Assembly: GCA_002471015.1 (NCBI GenBank)
Contig: DKPB01000082.1
Span: 1-64,000, forward strand
From: Stenotrophomonas sp. UBA7346
GTDB lineage: Bacteria > Pseudomonadota > Gammaproteobacteria > Xanthomonadales > Xanthomonadaceae
Reading direction: 5' to 3'
Length of the DNA stretch: 64,000 bases
How positions within the stretch are numbered: the first letter of the stretch is position 1; each line of letters opens with the position of its first letter. This document shows, piece by piece, positions 33,982 to 43,070 of this stretch. The notes beneath the pieces were generated by a model. It worked only from the letters and a program-made list of their open reading frames with translations, did no database searches and was not told where the DNA came from. The position numbers and the translations under genes are program-made.

Positions 33982-34899
33982 TCAGGGCCAATGCGCCAGC
34001 AGCGCCGGGTCCTGCCCTACCCGCTTGCAGGCCCGCGTCGAAATGCCATCGTTCAAGGCAATCCGGAACAAGGGCGCAACACTGCGCAGCACGCGCGCGG
34101 CCACCACCGACTGCAACTGCTGGCCACGGCTGCGTCCCAACAACTGCACCGCCCAGTCCGGCAGCAAGGCGGCACCTGCGGCCAGGAACACATCCCGCGA
34201 CACCCCCGGCAAGGGCACCGGCAGGCGGACCTCGCTGAGCACCTCCAGTACCTCGCGTGAGCGCGCATCCATGCACAGCTGCGATTGCTGATCCTGGAAA
34301 TAGGCCTGCACCTGCGCCTCACTGGCGGGCACATCGCGCGCACCCAGCGCTTCGGCCACGCGCCGATACTCAGCGTAGTAACGATCGGCAATGGCTACCG
34401 GCACCTCACGACAATAGCGCCGGCAGCCCTCCAGGAAACCGTAGGCCTCGGTGACATGCACCCAGGTAAGCAACTGCGGATCATCGGCGGCATAGGTACG
34501 TCCATCCGGCAACGTGCCCACCACCTGGGCGTGGATGCGCCGTACCCGAGCTACCAGCTTGTCCACCTCCGCCGCCGGCGCATAGCTGGTACCGGCCACG
34601 AAACTGGTGGTGCGGCGCAAGCGGCCAACCAGGTCCTCACGGAAATTGGAATGGTCGTAGACGCCGGCCAGCGCACGCGGATGCAGCAACTGCAGCATCA
34701 ATGCACACAGGCCGCCGGCAAGCATGCCCGGGAACTCCGAATGAATACGCCAGGTAACGCTGTCCGGGCCGAACCATCCCGGATCGCCCAAGGGCGCGTC
34801 ATAGGCGACGCCGCTCTGGTCGCGTGGAAAGGCATCCAGCACCCAGCGGCGGATCTGGGCGGTGGCGGCAGAGGAAACAGGTCTGAACAGGGACGACAT
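33982..34899 (-). CDS. DUF2236 (latex-clearing-protein-like) oxygenase family protein
   Basis: A 305-residue protein of the DUF2236 / ER-bound oxygenase mpaB family, which includes rubber oxygenase (Lcp) and is thought to bind a haem or metal centre. Visible features are TWRIHSEFPGMLAGGLCALMLQLLHPRALAG after the N-terminus and WVHVTEAYGFLEG with a conserved histidine, plus YYAEYRRVAEALG. There is no signal peptide, so it acts in the cytoplasm. The ATG at 34899 (MSSLFRPV) gives the usual start; the longer open frame is discarded. Function in this organism is unknown and its role as an oxidase is inferred from the family. Confidence 0.82.
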   Translation of the reverse strand: MSSLFRPVSSAATAQIRRWVLDAFPRDQSGVAYDAPLGDPGWFGPDSVTWRIHSEFPGMLAGGLCALMLQLLHPRALAGVYDHSNFREDLVGRLRRTTSFVAGTSYAPAAEVDKLVARVRRIHAQVVGTLPDGRTYAADDPQLLTWVHVTEAYGFLEGCRRYCREVPVAIADRYYAEYRRVAEALGARDVPASEAQVQAYFQDQQSQLCMDARSREVLEVLSEVRLPVPLPGVSRDVFLAAGAALLPDWAVQLLGRSRGQQLQSVVAARVLRSVAPLFRIALNDGISTRACKRVGQDPALLAHWP

Positions 34900-35124
34900 G
34901 GCGCCTATCCTAGCGGCAGTGCTGCGCAACTGAGCCCTGTCAGGCCCCTGCCTGACTCCGCTGGCGTTCATCCAACGGCACCCGGGGCGGATTTGTGCAC
35001 CCGCAACATGTTTTTGCTGCAGCCCCCTCAACTTCCGCAACCTGCATGATGCTGCGGCGCAAAACCGCGGTACCTAAAGCGTACCCGTCAACCCGGTGCA
35101 CGGCACTTCTTCGCAACTCCCCCA

Positions 35125-35152
35125 TTGCCAAGCACGGTGAAAGTGCTAGAAC
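35125..35152 (+). promoter_or_regulatory. Possible sigma-70 promoter for the two-helix membrane protein
   Basis: TTGCCA (35125-35130) and TAGAAC (35147-35152), 16 bases apart, precede the start at 35221 by 68 bases. The match is plausible but imperfect. The rest of the 321-base spacer (34900-35220) shows nothing else that I recognise. Confidence 0.35.
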
Positions 35153-35220
35153 TTGAGTCGCCTGACCGTTCCACGCTGCATCCGTCGCTCGTTCCAGAAA
35201 GTTACTGCAAGGAGCTCAAC

Positions 35221-35823
35221 ATGATCGCGTTGTTCAAAGGTTTAGGGTTGTTGCTGGAAGACAACGAGCTGTACCACAGCCCGTTTGAAAAGCAGGTTGA
35301 CCACTGGAAAAAGCTGAGCGACCAGCAGATACGTGAAGAAGTAAGCCTGTTGGCCAAGGCCAAGTGCCAATGGCTGATTGCCTCGATCGTGCTTTGGCAG
35401 GCCTCATCGCTGCTGATCCTTGGGCTGATCACCAACTACCTGTGGCGTGATGATTTCCATATCACCTTTACCCGGATAGTGATCGTGGTCGGCTCCTGGG
35501 TCTCGATCCTGTTCGTGATCTGGTTCATGGCCAACATGTTCGACCGCACCGCCGGTTTCGAGCGTTGGATGAAGGCGTTCAACAGCCGCGCGCGCATCAG
35601 CTCCGACGCTGACAGCGTGGACGAAGTGGCCGAAGCGCTGGAGATGGCCAAGCACTATCCGGAAGTACTGGACTACAAGCAGGCGGTCACCGCCAACCGC
35701 GAACTGCGCCACGAAGACATCCGCATCATGCGCGAGCTGGGCCGCATGCGGCAGCACTCGATGCTGGTCGGCGAACTGAACCACATTGGCGACGATGGGC
35801 TGCGTCTGCAACCTGCGTTCTGA
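35221..35823 (+). CDS. Two-helix inner-membrane hypothetical protein
   Basis: I do not recognise this 200-residue protein. It has two hydrophobic helices, WLIASIVLWQASSLLILGLI near residue 50 and IVIVVGSWVSILFVIWFMAN near residue 85, with a charged N-terminal region before them and a long soluble helical region after them (ALEMAKHYPEVLDYKQAVT). The start at 35221 is supported by AAGGAG ten bases upstream. It could be a small sensor or assembly partner. A perfect terminator hairpin follows 24 bases after the stop, so it is monocistronic. Confidence 0.75.
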   Translation: MIALFKGLGLLLEDNELYHSPFEKQVDHWKKLSDQQIREEVSLLAKAKCQWLIASIVLWQASSLLILGLITNYLWRDDFHITFTRIVIVVGSWVSILFVIWFMANMFDRTAGFERWMKAFNSRARISSDADSVDEVAEALEMAKHYPEVLDYKQAVTANRELRHEDIRIMRELGRMRQHSMLVGELNHIGDDGLRLQPAF

Positions 35824-35847
35824 CGTCACATCCCTTTGTTGCTCCTC

Positions 35848-35878
35848 ATCGCCGCGCTCCGTCGCGGCGATCTTTTTT
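35848..35878 (+). terminator. Rho-independent terminator
   Basis: ATCGCCGCG-CTCCGT-CGCGGCGAT forms a perfect 9-bp stem (35848-35856 and 35863-35871) with a six-base loop and is followed by CTTTTTT. It closes the transcript of the two-helix membrane protein. Confidence 0.92.
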
Positions 35879-35931
35879 GCGCGATTACAAAGGTGTAGAC
35901 CGCTCTCCTGCGCGGAAAAGGCCACAACACC

Positions 35932-36272
35932 GTAGCCCGGTAAGCGCAGCGCACCCGGGAACCGGAGACTCGCTGGCAATACCCTGCGACGACTGGTTGC
36001 CCCGGGTGCGCTGCGCTTACCCGGGCCACGTGACGCGCGAGACCGCAACACGCTTGCTGCCATGGGCCAATCAGCTGCGTAATGAAGACCCGCTGGCGAC
36101 GCCTGCGACTACCGGTTGCCCCGGGTGCGCTGCGCTTACCCGGGCTACGTGACTCGCGAGACCGCAACACGCTTGCTGCCATGGGCCAACCAGCCGCGTA
36201 ATGAAGACGCACTGGCGACGCCTGCGACTACCGGTTGCCCCGGGTGCGCTGCGCTTACCCGGGCTACGTGGC
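35932..36272. repeat. 119-bp tandem array of GTAGCCCGGG-type repeats
   Basis: CCCCGGGTGCGCTGCGCTTACCCGGG begins at 36000, 36119 and 36238, exactly 119 bases apart. The unit also contains GCAACACGCTTGCTGCCATG and GAAGACCCGCTGGCGACGCC. A reverse-complement copy of the first 30 bases lies at 35932-35961. Between the two full copies only about six bases differ. The repeat is of the CCCGGGTGCGC palindrome type found in many gammaproteobacteria. It fills the spacer from the terminator to the small exported gene. Confidence 0.9.
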
Positions 36273-36300
36273 TACGCGGCGCGAAACAGCGATGTGCCTG

Positions 36301-36627
36301 TTACTGCAGGCTGACCTGCTGCGCATAGCCGGTCGGCAAGCCCCGCAACTGACGGGTGGCGCCCACCACGACAACAAAATCACCCAAGGCTTCGCGGCGA
36401 CACACCTGGGCATCGTCTGCACCACTGCAGTGCTCGCGATACAGCAGATAGCTGCAGCGGCCGGTGTCACTCTGCAGGCATTGGAAACGGCTGACGTCGT
36501 TGACCACGGTGGTGCGGCTGAGCAGGCTGTGCTCGCCACGGATGCGGGTAATCGAGGTCTGCCCGGGGGATTCATGTATGCCCAGCATCGACAGCAGGCT
36601 GCCGAGCAGAACGGTGAGGTAATGCAT
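36301..36627 (-). CDS. Small Cys-rich exported protein in LytS/LytTR operon
   Basis: I do not recognise this 108-residue protein. It has a likely signal peptide (MHYLTVLLGSLLSMLG) and four cysteines in the mature part (FQCLQSDTGRCSYLLYREHC and QVCRRE), suggesting two disulfide bonds in the periplasm. The start at 36627 is supported by GGAGAA six bases upstream. It starts 27 bases after the LytTR regulator gene on the same strand, so all three genes (kinase, regulator, this) form one operon. It may be the sensed or regulated periplasmic partner, which is inference only. Confidence 0.7.
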   Translation of the reverse strand: MHYLTVLLGSLLSMLGIHESPGQTSITRIRGEHSLLSRTTVVNDVSRFQCLQSDTGRCSYLLYREHCSGADDAQVCRREALGDFVVVVGATRQLRGLPTGYAQQVSLQ

Positions 36628-36654
36628 GGCGATTCTCCGGCGAACGGGGCGGCA

Positions 36655-37428
36655 TCACATGCCGCGGAAAAGACTCATGAACGGCTGGCTGACCACCAGC
36701 GTCTCGGCACGCTGCTTGAGCCGCAGCACGCCGCGACCGCTGTCATCGCGACTGACCGCCGCCACCGCCTTCATGTTGACGATGGTGCCGCGATGGATCT
36801 GGCGGAAGTTATTGGTATCCAGCGCCGCGGCGAGCTCGCGCAGCGAACTGCGCAGCAACAACTCTTCCTCCGCGGTGACCACCACGGTGTACTTGCTGTC
36901 GGCGCGGAAATACAGCACCTCGTCCAGCATCACCAGGCGCGTTTCACGGCCATTGCTGGCGGTGATCCAGGCCAGCGGCGGTGCCGCAACGGCGGCGGAC
37001 GGCTGCCGCGCCAGTTGCTGCAGCAGCCGCTCCAGCAGGGCCGGGTCCGGCCCGCCACTCTGGCGGCGGGCCAGTACGCGTTGACGGGTGGCCAACAGGC
37101 GCTCATCGCTGACCGGTTTGAGCAGGTAGTCCACCGCGCCCTGCTCGAATGCACTGATCGCGTACTGGTCATAGGCGGTGACGAAGATCACCTCGGTCTG
37201 CGGGCTGAGCTGCTGCAGGGCGCGGGCGACATCCAGGCCGGTGATACCGGGCATGCGGATATCCAGGAAGGCCAGATCGGGCTTGTGGGTATCCAGCGCC
37301 TCCAGCGCGGCGGCACCGTCCTCGCATTCGGCAACGATGCGCAGCTCCGGCCACAGCCGCTGCAGCTGGTCCAGCATGGCCTGGCGCAGCAGCGGTTCGT
37401 CTTCGGCGATCAACGCATCAAGGTGCAT
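36655..37428 (-). CDS. LytTR-family response regulator
   Basis: A 257-residue response regulator. The receiver domain (1-120) has the phospho-acceptor aspartate in LAFLDIRMPGITG near residue 55 and the lysine in VDYLLKPVSDERL near 106. The C-terminal LytTR DNA-binding domain (about 155-257) shows LRELAAALDTNNFRQIHRG and ends in a basic tail. LytTR proteins control cell-wall, competence or exopolysaccharide genes and bind direct repeats upstream of their targets. The ATG at 37428 is used; it overlaps the kinase gene by 11 bases, giving translational coupling. Confidence 0.93.
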   Translation of the reverse strand: MHLDALIAEDEPLLRQAMLDQLQRLWPELRIVAECEDGAAALEALDTHKPDLAFLDIRMPGITGLDVARALQQLSPQTEVIFVTAYDQYAISAFEQGAVDYLLKPVSDERLLATRQRVLARRQSGGPDPALLERLLQQLARQPSAAVAAPPLAWITASNGRETRLVMLDEVLYFRADSKYTVVVTAEEELLLRSSLRELAAALDTNNFRQIHRGTIVNMKAVAAVSRDDSGRGVLRLKQRAETLVVSQPFMSLFRGM

Positions 37429-38752
37429 GGGGCAGCTCCGGTATCGCAACGGAACTGCGCGCGGTGGCAGGCACCGGCGGTACGCTGGCCGGCGCAGCAG
37501 TGGCTGTCGCCGCAGCCGCGCGCCGTGGCAGGCTGATGGTGGCCGCCATGCCACTGGGGAAATTGGATACCAGCGCCAGCGTGGCCTGCTCGCCGCAGCT
37601 CAGGCGCAGCCGTTCGCGCAGGTTCTTCAGGCCGATGCCGGTGCCGCTGTTGTCGGTGCTGATGCCCTGGCCATCATCGGCGACGGTAATGGTCAGCTGG
37701 CCATCCAGCTCGCGTGCCAGGATCCAAACCGTACCGCCGCCGCTCTTGGGCTCCAGTCCATGCTTGATCGCATTCTCCACCAGCGTCTGCAGCGACATCG
37801 ACGGCAGGCTGATGCCGTGCAGGGCTTCGGGCACGTCGATCTGCAGGCTGAGCCGTGAGCCCATGCGGATGCGCAGGATCTCCAGATAGGCCTGTACCCG
37901 CTCCAGCTCCTGCCCCAGCGTGGACACCGATTGGTCGATGCCCGGCAGCGAACTGCGCAGGTACTGGATCAAGTGACCCAGCATCTGTTCGGCACGGGCC
38001 GGGTCGCTGCGGGTCAGCACCTGTGCATTGGCCAGGGTGTTGTAGAGAAAATGCGGCTCCACCTGCGCATGCAGCAGGTTCAGCCGGGCCACGCTGAGCT
38101 CCTTCTCGGCCTCGGTGCGTGCGGCGTGCTCGCGTTCCTCGCGGCGCTGCTGCGCCACCTTGCCACTGAGGGCATGGGTGACAGCCTCGGCGTTTTCGTA
38201 GTTGCTGCCTTCGTCCAACAGCAGCAGGTCCACCCAGGCACCGGCATCGGGTTCAAAAAACAGGGTGACGCTGCTGGTATCGGCACCAGGGGTGACCCGT
38301 GCGGTGATCTGGTTGTGCTTGATGGCCAGCCGCGCCATCGGGTTCCAGCGTGACGGCGGGCGCTCGCCATAAGGATCGGCGCGGCGCTGGGTGGCGCGCA
38401 GCTGGAACGTGCCGACCGAACGCTCCATCTGCTCGATGCGCGGCATCTGCCCGATCACCTGTTCCAGCAGGGCGAAGGCGGTGGGCGCATCCAGCGGCAA
38501 TTCCACCTGGCGGCGGTGGCGGTTGGCCAGGGTCTGCGAATCCAGGCGGTCGGCGATCAGGGTTAGGCGGCGGATATGGCTGGCCACCGAGGTAAGTGCA
38601 AACATCATCAAGGCCATCGCCGCCAGGCCGAAGATCCAGCCCGGCGACTCGTCCATGCCGCTGAACAAGCCACTCCACAGGAATGCCGACACCAGGATCG
38701 TCAGCGCCCAGGCGGCGAGGATGCGGAAACCGAGAAACAGGCTGGCGAACAT
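37418..38752 (-). CDS. LytS-like sensor histidine kinase
   Basis: A 444-residue kinase of the His_kinase (PF06580)/HATPase group. It has two N-terminal helices (ILAAWALTILVSAFLWSGLF and IFGLAAMALMMFALTSVA) with a very short loop, so it probably does not have a large periplasmic sensor. The phospho-accepting histidine is in LHAQVEPHFLYNTLANAQ near residue 250. The HATPase domain has MSLQTLVENAIKHGLEP and ADDGQGIS. It leads the kinase-regulator-exported protein operon. An alternative start at 38809 would add residues with no homology, so the ATG at 38752 is used. Confidence 0.91.
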   Translation of the reverse strand: MFASLFLGFRILAAWALTILVSAFLWSGLFSGMDESPGWIFGLAAMALMMFALTSVASHIRRLTLIADRLDSQTLANRHRRQVELPLDAPTAFALLEQVIGQMPRIEQMERSVGTFQLRATQRRADPYGERPPSRWNPMARLAIKHNQITARVTPGADTSSVTLFFEPDAGAWVDLLLLDEGSNYENAEAVTHALSGKVAQQRREEREHAARTEAEKELSVARLNLLHAQVEPHFLYNTLANAQVLTRSDPARAEQMLGHLIQYLRSSLPGIDQSVSTLGQELERVQAYLEILRIRMGSRLSLQIDVPEALHGISLPSMSLQTLVENAIKHGLEPKSGGGTVWILARELDGQLTITVADDGQGISTDNSGTGIGLKNLRERLRLSCGEQATLALVSNFPSGMAATISLPRRAAAATATAAPASVPPVPATARSSVAIPELPHAP

Positions 38753-38879
38753 TGGGGCAGTCACCGAAGGGAATGGAGGTGAGCATAGGCGCCGCCCGGC
38801 GAGCCGCAAGCACGCTGCGACGAAACCCGGAAAACGCCGATCAAACCCGGATTGGCAGGAGTGGAATGGCAGCCCTCCT

Positions 38880-39035
38880 GTAGTGCCGAGCCATGCTCGG
38901 CAGGGGCCTTACCGGGAATGGTCTGGCATTGGCGGTTGGCTTGGGAAGCTTCTGCCGAGCATGGCTCGGCACTACATTACCAACCGGCACTACGGATGGC
39001 TTGGAAGGCCTCTGCCGAGCATGGCTCGGCACTAC
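38880..39035. repeat. SMAG REP trio
   Basis: A GTAG-first copy at 38880-38903 and inverted copies at 38952-38975 and 39012-39035. The last ends one base before the stop codon of the downstream minus-strand gene. Between them the linker GGCTTGGGAAGCTTC is repeated in altered form. They fill most of the space between the kinase gene and the propeller-like gene. Confidence 0.9.
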
Positions 39036-39036
39036 A

Positions 39037-41001
39037 TCACCAGTTGGTTGGCAGCGCCCAGCGGGCTACGCCGTCGCCGCACAGACCGACCAGGGCGCCG
39101 CCTTCCGGTGCCCAATGCAGCTGGCGCAGATCCCAACAGGCCGCCCGGCTGGGGTTCAAGCTCAGCGACTGGCCGGTCTGCAGGTTCCACACCACCAGCA
39201 CCGGATCGCCACCGTTGTTGCTGCCCAGGGCCAGCAGGCGACCGTCCGCCGACGCGGTGGCAGCATTCAGGGATTGCCGGCCAGGCAAGGCCAGCGAGTG
39301 CCGCACCTGGCCGCTGGCGACATCAACCACATGCATGCCCGGGTCGCGACGCGATCCCTCCATCAAGACAAAGCCAACCGCGATCCAGCCACCGGCCGCC
39401 GACCCTATCGGTTGCGGCACCCATTGCGCCATGCCGGCATCGTCCTGCGTGTCGGCCTGGCCAAACCGGCGCGGCAACGCCAGTACCCGATTGACCCGGC
39501 CGGTGCTGGCATCCAGTTCGGTCAACCCGGCCGGGTCTTCGATCCAGAAGCCCTGCCCGGCGCCGTCCCAGCCCACCGGCTTGATCCGGGTGTTGCCGGG
39601 GTAGCCGTCCACCACGCCCTGGCGCGGTGCATCGAAACGCTGGGCATACACCCAGGCCTGGCCATCGGCCAGGGGCGTTGCCTGCGGCTGCAGCACACGC
39701 AGCACATCGCGGATGCCGCCCTGCCCGTTCAAGGCATGGTCGTAGGCCACCGGCCTACCCTGCGCGTCCCAGCTCCACTTCCAGCCACCGCTGATTGGCT
39801 GGCGTACATCGGCGGCCCAGCGCAGCGGGTGGATGACCGTGGTGGACTGGTCCACGCTGTAAACGATGATCTGCTGCTGCAGCGCCAGCCATGCGTTGCG
39901 GCCCCGCGGGTCCACGCTCAAACCCGCGCGGCCCGCATCGCCGTTGGCCTGCCACAACGGCTGGGGCGTGTCGCCCATGCCCGGTGCCCAGCGCCATAGC
40001 GCATCCGGGTAGGCACTGAGCAACAACACACTGCCATCGGCCAAGGGCCGCATGTCGTAATACTGGCCGCTTTCGCTGCGCAACAGCCGTTGCGCCGGCG
40101 TCGTGTCCTTGCCGCTGCCGGGGGTGCTCAAGCGCGGCTCGACAATCCGCGGATTGGCTGGCAACGGCGGCAGCCAGTCCGCCGCGCCCACGCCGATCTG
40201 TGTTGCGGCGCCGGGCAGCTTGCGCACGGCGTCATGGACTGGCGTGAACACCGCTTCTGGTACACCGCGACGGCTCAGGCGTGGCGAGGGACCGTCCCCC
40301 ATCACGTTGAATCCGCGCAACTGATCGACGAGGCCACCATCCGGGTTGGGCCAGTCATCCGTACGGCTCAGCGTAATCACCGTGGCGGGCCTGCCCAGGG
40401 CCGCGTCCACCTGCATCACCCGCACTTCGATCGTACTGCTGGCACGGCCCAGCACACCATGCTTCTGCCTGACGCTGGCCTGCCAACTGGCAAACTCACC
40501 CCGCAATTCCTCCATCCTGTCGCTCAGCGCATCCACGCTGGGATCGCGCTGCAGGCGCTGCTCGCGCAAGGGCAGTTCCTCGGCCAGCAGGGCCCCTTGC
40601 TCCACCGCTTCGTGCAGCTTGGGCATGCGGTAGCGGCGGATGAACTCGGCCTTCAATTGCGGATGGCGGGCGATCAGTACATTGCCCCAGCCGTGGTCCA
40701 TATAGGCCACGCGGGTACGTTGCACGGGGGCATTGAAGTTGCCCAGGGGAGCCAGGCTGGCCTGCACCACCGGCAACACCTGCTCAAACGGCAGCGACAC
40801 CAGCAGCTCGACCTGGCCCAGGGCGCGTTGGTTCTTGGCCAGCAATGGTGTCTGCAGCGCCGAAGGCAGACCCTTTTCCGCCTCCTGCTGTGCCGGGGGC
40901 AGCAGCTGCCAGTTGGGCGGCAGCGACGTGGCGATGGCCGCTAACGGCGGCATCATGATCGCCAGGCACAGGATTGCGCGGCAGGCGCGGGGAGTTGTCA
41001 T
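39037..41001 (-). CDS. Large exported protein with predicted C-terminal beta-propeller
   Basis: I do not recognise this 654-residue protein by name. It has a signal peptide (ILCLAIMMPPLAAIATS). The N-terminal 290 residues form a separate domain (LLVSLPFEQVLPVVQASLAP; TRVAYMDHGWGNVLIARHP). From about residue 300 the protein contains repeated beta-rich units with Trp and Gly (DALWRWAPGMGDTPQPLWQ; MHVVDVASGQVRHSLALPG; VLVVWNLQTGQSLSLNP) that look like WD40- or quinoprotein-type blades. The start at 41001 follows AAGGAAG. It stands alone and is exported to the periplasm. The propeller probably binds a partner; no catalytic residue is obvious. Confidence 0.75.
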   Translation of the reverse strand: MTTPRACRAILCLAIMMPPLAAIATSLPPNWQLLPPAQQEAEKGLPSALQTPLLAKNQRALGQVELLVSLPFEQVLPVVQASLAPLGNFNAPVQRTRVAYMDHGWGNVLIARHPQLKAEFIRRYRMPKLHEAVEQGALLAEELPLREQRLQRDPSVDALSDRMEELRGEFASWQASVRQKHGVLGRASSTIEVRVMQVDAALGRPATVITLSRTDDWPNPDGGLVDQLRGFNVMGDGPSPRLSRRGVPEAVFTPVHDAVRKLPGAATQIGVGAADWLPPLPANPRIVEPRLSTPGSGKDTTPAQRLLRSESGQYYDMRPLADGSVLLLSAYPDALWRWAPGMGDTPQPLWQANGDAGRAGLSVDPRGRNAWLALQQQIIVYSVDQSTTVIHPLRWAADVRQPISGGWKWSWDAQGRPVAYDHALNGQGGIRDVLRVLQPQATPLADGQAWVYAQRFDAPRQGVVDGYPGNTRIKPVGWDGAGQGFWIEDPAGLTELDASTGRVNRVLALPRRFGQADTQDDAGMAQWVPQPIGSAAGGWIAVGFVLMEGSRRDPGMHVVDVASGQVRHSLALPGRQSLNAATASADGRLLALGSNNGGDPVLVVWNLQTGQSLSLNPSRAACWDLRQLHWAPEGGALVGLCGDGVARWALPTNW

Positions 41002-41083
41002 GGGTCTTCCTTGGGGGCCATACAGGGATTCTGCGGGCACCGTGTGTATTTGGGGTGCCGGGAGCCTCACCGCAAGCCGCGCT

Positions 41084-41382
41084 CTTGCGCTGGCGCACGG
41101 TCGTTCGAATGGCTGCGAACCTTTGGTTCGCAAGCAGCCCTTCTCATCCCGCGAGCGGGAGAGGGCTCAGAGCTGTCAGAGCCAACGGCTTACCCCTCCC
41201 CGGCCCTCCCCTTCGCTGCGCGAAAGGGAGGGGGCGAAAGCAGTGGTGCCGAGCCATGTTCGGCAGGGGCTTTACCGGAGGAAGCTGCCCTCACCCCGAC
41301 CCCGCTCGGCGCCCCGGCCCTTGCGCTGGCGCAAGGGCGTTCGAATGGCTGCGAACCTTTGGTTCGCAAGCAGCCCTTCTCA
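41084..41382. repeat. 63-bp direct repeat with two hairpins
   Basis: The sequence from 41084 to 41146 is repeated at 41320 to 41382 with two mismatches. It contains CTTGCGCTGGCGCA and the strong dyad TGCGAACC-TTT-GGTTCGCA. Between them lies a degenerate SMAG copy (41243-41266) and a CCCTCCCCTTCGCTGCG-type stem. It occupies the 419-base spacer upstream of the propeller-like gene and after the M28 peptidase gene; no gene is seen. Confidence 0.88.
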
Positions 41383-41420
41383 CCGCGCGGGCGGGAGAGG
41401 GGCTTCAAGGCCTTCAGGAC

Positions 41421-43070
41421 TTAATTGCGCTCTGCAGCGCTCGCATCACGGGTGGCGCGGAAGCTTTCTTCCGGGCTCCAATTCGGCCAGTCGCGCGAGT
41501 TGGCCAGCTTTTCGCCCAGGGTATAGAGCACTTCCAGGTCGCGCGCGGCACCGGCGAAGGTCCAGTCCGGCTGCCACTCATCACCCTGCTGGTGATAGCG
41601 GTTGGCGGTGTATTCGTCGGAGGCCTTCTTGCCCGCTTCCACGCCGCCATCGATCCAGTCCTGCCCTGCGCCATAGGACAGCGCCGGCACGCCACGCTTG
41701 GCGAACGGGAAGTGATCGGAACGGAAGAACAGGCCGGCTTCCGGCTTGGTGTCCGGGGTGTAGCGGATGTCCCAACCCTTGGCCACGTCCTTGAGCTGGT
41801 CCAGCAGTTCCACCTTGGCCGAGCCGTAGATGCCGAAATCACGCGACGGGCTGTACGGCGACATGCCGTCCATGTTGATCACCGCAACCGTCTTGGACAG
41901 TGGATACAGCGGATTGCTGGCGTAGTACTCCGAGCCCAGCAAACCCTTTTCCTCGGCGGTCACCGCCAGGAACACCACCGAGCGCTGCGGCTTTGGCTGG
42001 GTGGCAAACCCACGTGCCAGCTCGACCAGCGCGGCGGTGCCGGAGGCATTGTCCATCGCGCCGTTGAAGATGCGATCGCCGCGTGCATCCGGCTCACCCA
42101 CGCCGATGTGGTCCCAGTGGCCGGAATAGATGATGGTTTCGTCCGGATGGGTGCTGCCCTCCAGGCGCGCGACCACGTTGTGCGACGTGATCACCTCGGT
42201 CTTGACCTGGTAGTTGGCCGAGAAGGTCTCGCCCTTCAGTTCCACCGGCTGGAAGTCGCGCGACTGCGCCTGCTTCTTCAGGGTTTCGAAATCCAGACCG
42301 GCGCGCTTGAACAGATCGACCGCCAGGTCGCGCTGGATCCAGCCTTCCAGCGCCGGGTGCGCCTCGGCCGGGTTCTGCCGGACCACGTCGAACATGGTGT
42401 TGGTGTTGGAACCGGCCACCGTCGCCCAGCCATAGGAGGCCGGGGCGGTTTCATGCACGATCAGCACGCCGGCCGCGCCCTGGCGCGCACCTTCCTCGTA
42501 CTTGTAGGTCCAGCGGCCGTAGTAGGTCATGCCCTTGCCGTCGAAATCACCGCTACCGGTCTCGAAATCCGGGTCGTTGATCAACACCACGGCAATCTTG
42601 CCCTTCAGGTCCACGCCCTTGAAGTCGTCCCAGTTGCGCTCCGGCGCCTTGACGCCATAGCCCAGGAACACCAGCGGTGCATTGCGGATATCCACCGCGC
42701 TGGCACCGTTCATGGCCGCGCGCACTGCGATCTCCTGGCCCTGGCTCAGGGTCTGTGGCTTGCCCTGGCTGCTCAGCGACAACACCGGCTTGCCGACGAT
42801 GTCGCCCTTGAGCAGCGGCACCGCCTGGGTCCACAGGCGCTGGCCGTCCTTCAGGTCACCGCCGGGCTGCATGCCGGCATCGGCGAACTGCCTGCTGAGG
42901 AAGGCAATGGTCTTGTCCTCGCCTGCGGTCGCCGGCGAGCGGCCTTCGTAGGCATCGGAGGACAGCTCCTTGACGTCGGCCGAGATGCGGGCGCCGTCGA
43001 ACTTGGGCGGGGCGGCCATCAGGGCGGTGGACACGGACATCGCCAACAGGCTGATAACGACTCGTTTCAC
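41421..43070 (-). CDS. M28-family zinc aminopeptidase with PA domain, exported
   Basis: A 549-residue peptidase with a signal peptide (VVISLLAMSVSTALMAAPP). A protease-associated (PA) domain is inserted near residues 130-250. The co-catalytic zinc site is complete: SGHWDH (His), GAMDNASG (Asp), TAEEKG (Glu-Glu), VINMDG (Asp) and RSDHFPF (His). M28 enzymes remove N-terminal residues from peptides; this one should act in the periplasm or be secreted. The start is GTG at 43070, chosen because CTGGAG lies upstream and it gives a proper signal peptide; no closer ATG fits. It is transcribed alone. Confidence 0.92.
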   Translation of the reverse strand: MKRVVISLLAMSVSTALMAAPPKFDGARISADVKELSSDAYEGRSPATAGEDKTIAFLSRQFADAGMQPGGDLKDGQRLWTQAVPLLKGDIVGKPVLSLSSQGKPQTLSQGQEIAVRAAMNGASAVDIRNAPLVFLGYGVKAPERNWDDFKGVDLKGKIAVVLINDPDFETGSGDFDGKGMTYYGRWTYKYEEGARQGAAGVLIVHETAPASYGWATVAGSNTNTMFDVVRQNPAEAHPALEGWIQRDLAVDLFKRAGLDFETLKKQAQSRDFQPVELKGETFSANYQVKTEVITSHNVVARLEGSTHPDETIIYSGHWDHIGVGEPDARGDRIFNGAMDNASGTAALVELARGFATQPKPQRSVVFLAVTAEEKGLLGSEYYASNPLYPLSKTVAVINMDGMSPYSPSRDFGIYGSAKVELLDQLKDVAKGWDIRYTPDTKPEAGLFFRSDHFPFAKRGVPALSYGAGQDWIDGGVEAGKKASDEYTANRYHQQGDEWQPDWTFAGAARDLEVLYTLGEKLANSRDWPNWSPEESFRATRDASAAERN

